Part shown: positions 23,221-64,000 of the stretch, one piece after another
How the letters are laid out: every line of letters starts with the position of its first letter
Position numbering within the stretch: position 1 is the first letter of the stretch
NCBI GenBank assembly: GCA_022376925.1
Contig: JAIOJX010000001.1
Span: 2,327,501-2,391,500 of the forward strand
Direction: 5' to 3'
DNA: 64,000 bases
From: Tragulus kanchil
Lineage: Eukaryota; Chordata; Mammalia; Artiodactyla; Tragulidae
The notes under the pieces: model-generated
Databases searched by the model: none
Told to the model about the DNA's origin: nothing
What the model saw: the letters and a program-made list of their open reading frames with translations, nothing else
Position numbers and translations under genes: made by a program

Positions 23221-25082
23221 ACTGGAATCAGTATCATGTACATTGGTTCTAAGACTCACTTAAAGGCAGAGTGTATCTTGAAGGTAGGGAAGCCAGCCCA
23301 TCTTGGCCTTTTTTTCCCTTTCACTAATTCATTCAGCACTCATGTGTCAGTTCCTACGATGTGTCAAATAACAGACTGAGGGCTAGTCACCTCAGGAAAA
23401 CCAGCTCACATTTTGTCAGTACATGGCATGCTATACCAATTTTCCCCTCCAGAGAATATCTGATGCATAGCTATGCAAATAAATGGAATGTTTTTCTCTG
23501 ATCATTTGGCAGGAAGAACAAATCCACCAGCCAACGTGCATAAGGCTCAGAAAGTGGACAGAGATAGAGAGACATTTTCTAATTAAACCAAGAGAAAAGA
23601 CCTTCGTTTTCATCCGAAAAACTGTCACTTTGTCCTTCTGAGGAACTTACAGTGATGCTGGTCCCAAAGGTGGAAAAGCCCAGTTGAGCCTGAGCAGAGC
23701 ATCAGCTGACTGCGTGAATGGGCCTGCATCTGTCCAGCTGGCCAACAGGTGTCCTTGTTCCAAATACCTGGGGTCTCGGTAGTTGCCACTAGCTTGGGTC
23801 AGAGTCTGGATTGGAAAATGGGAGGTCATTGAGAGCCCTGTGCTCGGATCAGCTAGCCCACTGGAGCAGCCCCTGTCTTGACAATCTTCTTTCAGGAGGT
23901 CTGTGAGTTAAATCTCTTCCCAGCTAAGAGCATTTCAGTTCAGAAGCGTTTTTGTGAAAAGGAGGGTGAGGAGGGCCAGTCTGGCTCTTTACTGGTATTT
24001 TATGGGGACCCAGGATGCCCAGAGGAGGAGTCCAAATTCCCATTCCCCTTTGTAAAAGTGTACCTCGGGGAAGGCCTGAGGGGGGCAGTGTTTCCCGAGA
24101 GGACTCGGTAACCTCCACACAGGCTCAGGATTGTGGTTATGGTTGCTGGAGAGAGACAGCAATGTTTCTGACCACTTCTCTAAGCGTCAGTATCCTCATT
24201 TGCACGCTGGGGAGAATACCTTCCACACAAGATTCGCAAGGGGATTAATGCCATCACTGTTATAATGACTGCTATGTAGTAAGGCCTCAAGCAAGAAATG
24301 TTAGCTGACTTTCTCCCTTCATAATCTTGCTGGAGTCTGTATACACTAAGACAAACTTTAGGGGATTTCTCTGTAAAGTTTAGGTGTTGGAAGTTGAGGG
24401 CAAAGGTATCAATTAACTATCAAAATTCAAGCACAGATATGCATTTGATCAGTAGCCTCCTAAGAATTACACTGTAGAGAATTTAAACCAAATGTGTTAA
24501 CTTTCTAATACATTGCTACATGCCTGCAAGAAAAAACTCAGCTATACTGAAAGGTAGGTAGGAGGAGGTAATTAAAATTTGCTATATAACTCAATTGAAA
24601 GCAACAAACTAATTGTAAAAGTATATGGAAGGTTTAAAAAATGCATATGGCAAATAGACAAGCTAAACATTCGCCTATGTCAATCCCTAGCAATCTATCC
24701 ACCAAGGATCGTCAACAGTCTTTAACCAGGGGATCCCCTTCTGCTCTCAAGTTCCAAAGTCACACTCAGGCCACCTAAACTCATCAGGAAGCCAGCCAGT
24801 CTCAGAGAAGTCAAAATGGAATTATTGTTCAACACTTTTTGCTTGAGCCTGAAGTAGGATCACGCATGGGAAGTGCTTTTTAAGCTATAAAAAGGTACAC
24901 ACAGAAGCAATTATCATAATACCATCAAGAAACGCTACTAGATGTAAGCCAGTTCACCTTAAAAAGGGCATAAACATGAATAAATCAAATGCAGGAGGAA
25001 GGAAGGGAGGGAGGAAGAGCCAGCAACTTGGGGCAACTGGGGATTGTCAAACTGGTCCAGGAGTCATCAGTTTCTTCTCAGC
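23070..25082 (-). other. ZNF185: Possible ZNF185 3' UTR exon
   Basis: A strong minus-strand acceptor (ttttcttttactttctccag) ends at 25083, so a terminal exon could start at 25082. The preceding coding exon ends exactly on its stop codon with a donor, which requires a downstream non-coding exon. A minus-strand AATAAA (tttatt on plus near 23075) would give a UTR of about 2 kb. This is inference from splice signals. The 3' end could lie elsewhere, and the AATAAA lies inside duplication B. Confidence 0.4.
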
Positions 25083-26007
25083 CTGGAGAAAGTAAAAGAA
25101 AATAGAAGTATCCATGAGCTTGGAAATACACACCCAATCCAATGAGAAGTCAGAGGCTCTTGGGGAGGGCGACTGCTCCAGGCATCGGGAGTAATAGTCC
25201 AGGTCAATGTGTCTTCTGGAGAAAAGGCGGACTAGACTCATAGCTGGTGGAGGGCCTGGTTGCTACCCATCCCCATTTCCTTCAAGGAAGGTATTCTGTT
25301 CTGTGCTTCTAACTGAGGAGGTGATAAGGAGGAGGGGCTGCCAGGATCACCAGGCTCAGACACTGGGGTAAATTCCACTGGCTTTCGTGTGCAAACCTGT
25401 GTTCAGGCAGAGTGCACAGTGTGGCCCAGGGGCTGCCCGGGCACCAGAACAGCACTATCACTTCCCACACGTCCTGGGCTTCACCTGCTGCTGCTCCCCA
25501 GCTATGTATCTTGTTTTATCGAGTATCTTGGCTGCTGAATCCTGATCTGAAGCTACACGAGCAATGGTGGTGGCAGCCCAGGGGACCGTGGCAGAGAACC
25601 CTAGACCTGAATCTCAACGTCCTGGGCTGAGGTCCTGATGATGCCCTCCTCAAGCTAGGTGCTTCCCCATGTCCTTTTCCTTTCTAGGTCTTTACTTCCT
25701 GGTCCCCAAATAAGCCAAGAATATATCAGGTAGCCAGAGGGCTTAGCTGAGATACTGCATGAAAGGTTCTTCTTAAGAGGAAAAGAAAATGGCTTCTGCA
25801 ACTTGGAGATATCTGCGAGGAAGGTATTCATCTGTACCAAGACTTCAAAGTATCACACGATGCAGGGACACAATGACTCAGGTTCCCTGACCAGAAAGAC
25901 TAAGAGAGAGCACAGGGTCTCAGGTCAGGACTCAGGGAGACACCAGAGTGCATTTCTTCCCCCTAATAAATTTCCTGTGGCTTGGCACTTGGGGTGCCAG
26001 CACCCAC

Positions 26008-63873
<37,866 letters not shown>

Positions 63874-64000
63874 CTGCAGAAGGAAGCAGAGAGGTGACCT
63901 GTTAGGCAGAACCCACAGATAGGTGACATCGTCTCCAGCACCTGCCTCCCTGATGGCAGAAGCCAGATCAAGGTGAACCACGGTCGCCAGGCAGAGGAAG

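Noticed and set aside
23410..23880. Possible extra gene exons left of the ZNF185 3' end
   Set aside because: Open frames are short and unmatched. At best this is 3' UTR or intergenic sequence.

Overview
This window is nuclear DNA from a ruminant, very probably an X-chromosome segment. It is dense in repeats restricted to or typical of ruminants: Bov-tA tRNA-type SINEs, BovB (RTE) LINE fragments, CHR-type SINEs with target-site duplications, and L1 3' ends. Two recognisable genes, both on the minus strand, are neighbours at human Xq28. PNMA5 is a domesticated Ty3/gypsy-type gag (capsid-like) gene. ZNF185 encodes a LIM-domain, actin-associated protein.

Layout. 1-5.2 kb is repeat-rich intergenic DNA with a 5'-truncated L1 flanked by perfect target-site duplications. 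5.2-17.6 kb is an extremely GC- and CpG-rich block holding the single-exon PNMA5 coding region (8872-10680), several short tandem repeats and decayed Bov-tA SINEs. Long open frames there on both strands are mostly composition artefacts. 17.7-23.2 kb has SINE fragments, a processed RPL23A pseudogene present twice, and a second tandem duplication. From about 25 kb to the right edge lies ZNF185, transcribed right to left. I can place ten coding exons: 63832-63873, 55730-55816, 52562-52666, 46469-46519, 39713-39907, 37740-37850, 36781-36843, 34085-34156, 32973-33075 and 26008-26106. All but the last two are symmetric exons that begin and end after the second base of a codon. The last two form one complete LIM domain. 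The 5' exons of ZNF185 lie beyond the right edge, and some middle exons were not found.

The strongest unexplained signal is not a gene system. Six separate stretches of about 1.08-1.22 kb are duplicated head to tail at near-perfect identity (starting near 18.4, 21.0, 40.3, 48.7, 55.9 and 60.8 kb). In four of them the join contains error-laden copies of the sequence that should precede the first copy or follow the second. That is what abutted but unmerged overlapping contig ends look like. An 876-bp GC-rich block is also present at two places 36.6 kb apart (6398-7273 and 43032-43907) with no length change. I read most of these as false duplications in the assembly, although real recent duplication is not excluded.

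Biologically, the most interesting item is PNMA5. Its capsid N-terminal region is eroded and carries a (GGGGCC)n-type hexanucleotide tract read as poly(Pro-Ala). A long -1 reading frame overlaps its 3' half and ends in a non-repetitive, protein-like C-terminus. Frameshift signals are known from the human PNMA3 and PNMA5 genes, so either programmed frameshifting or a lineage or assembly indel could explain it. I found no unknown defence, CRISPR or similar system.
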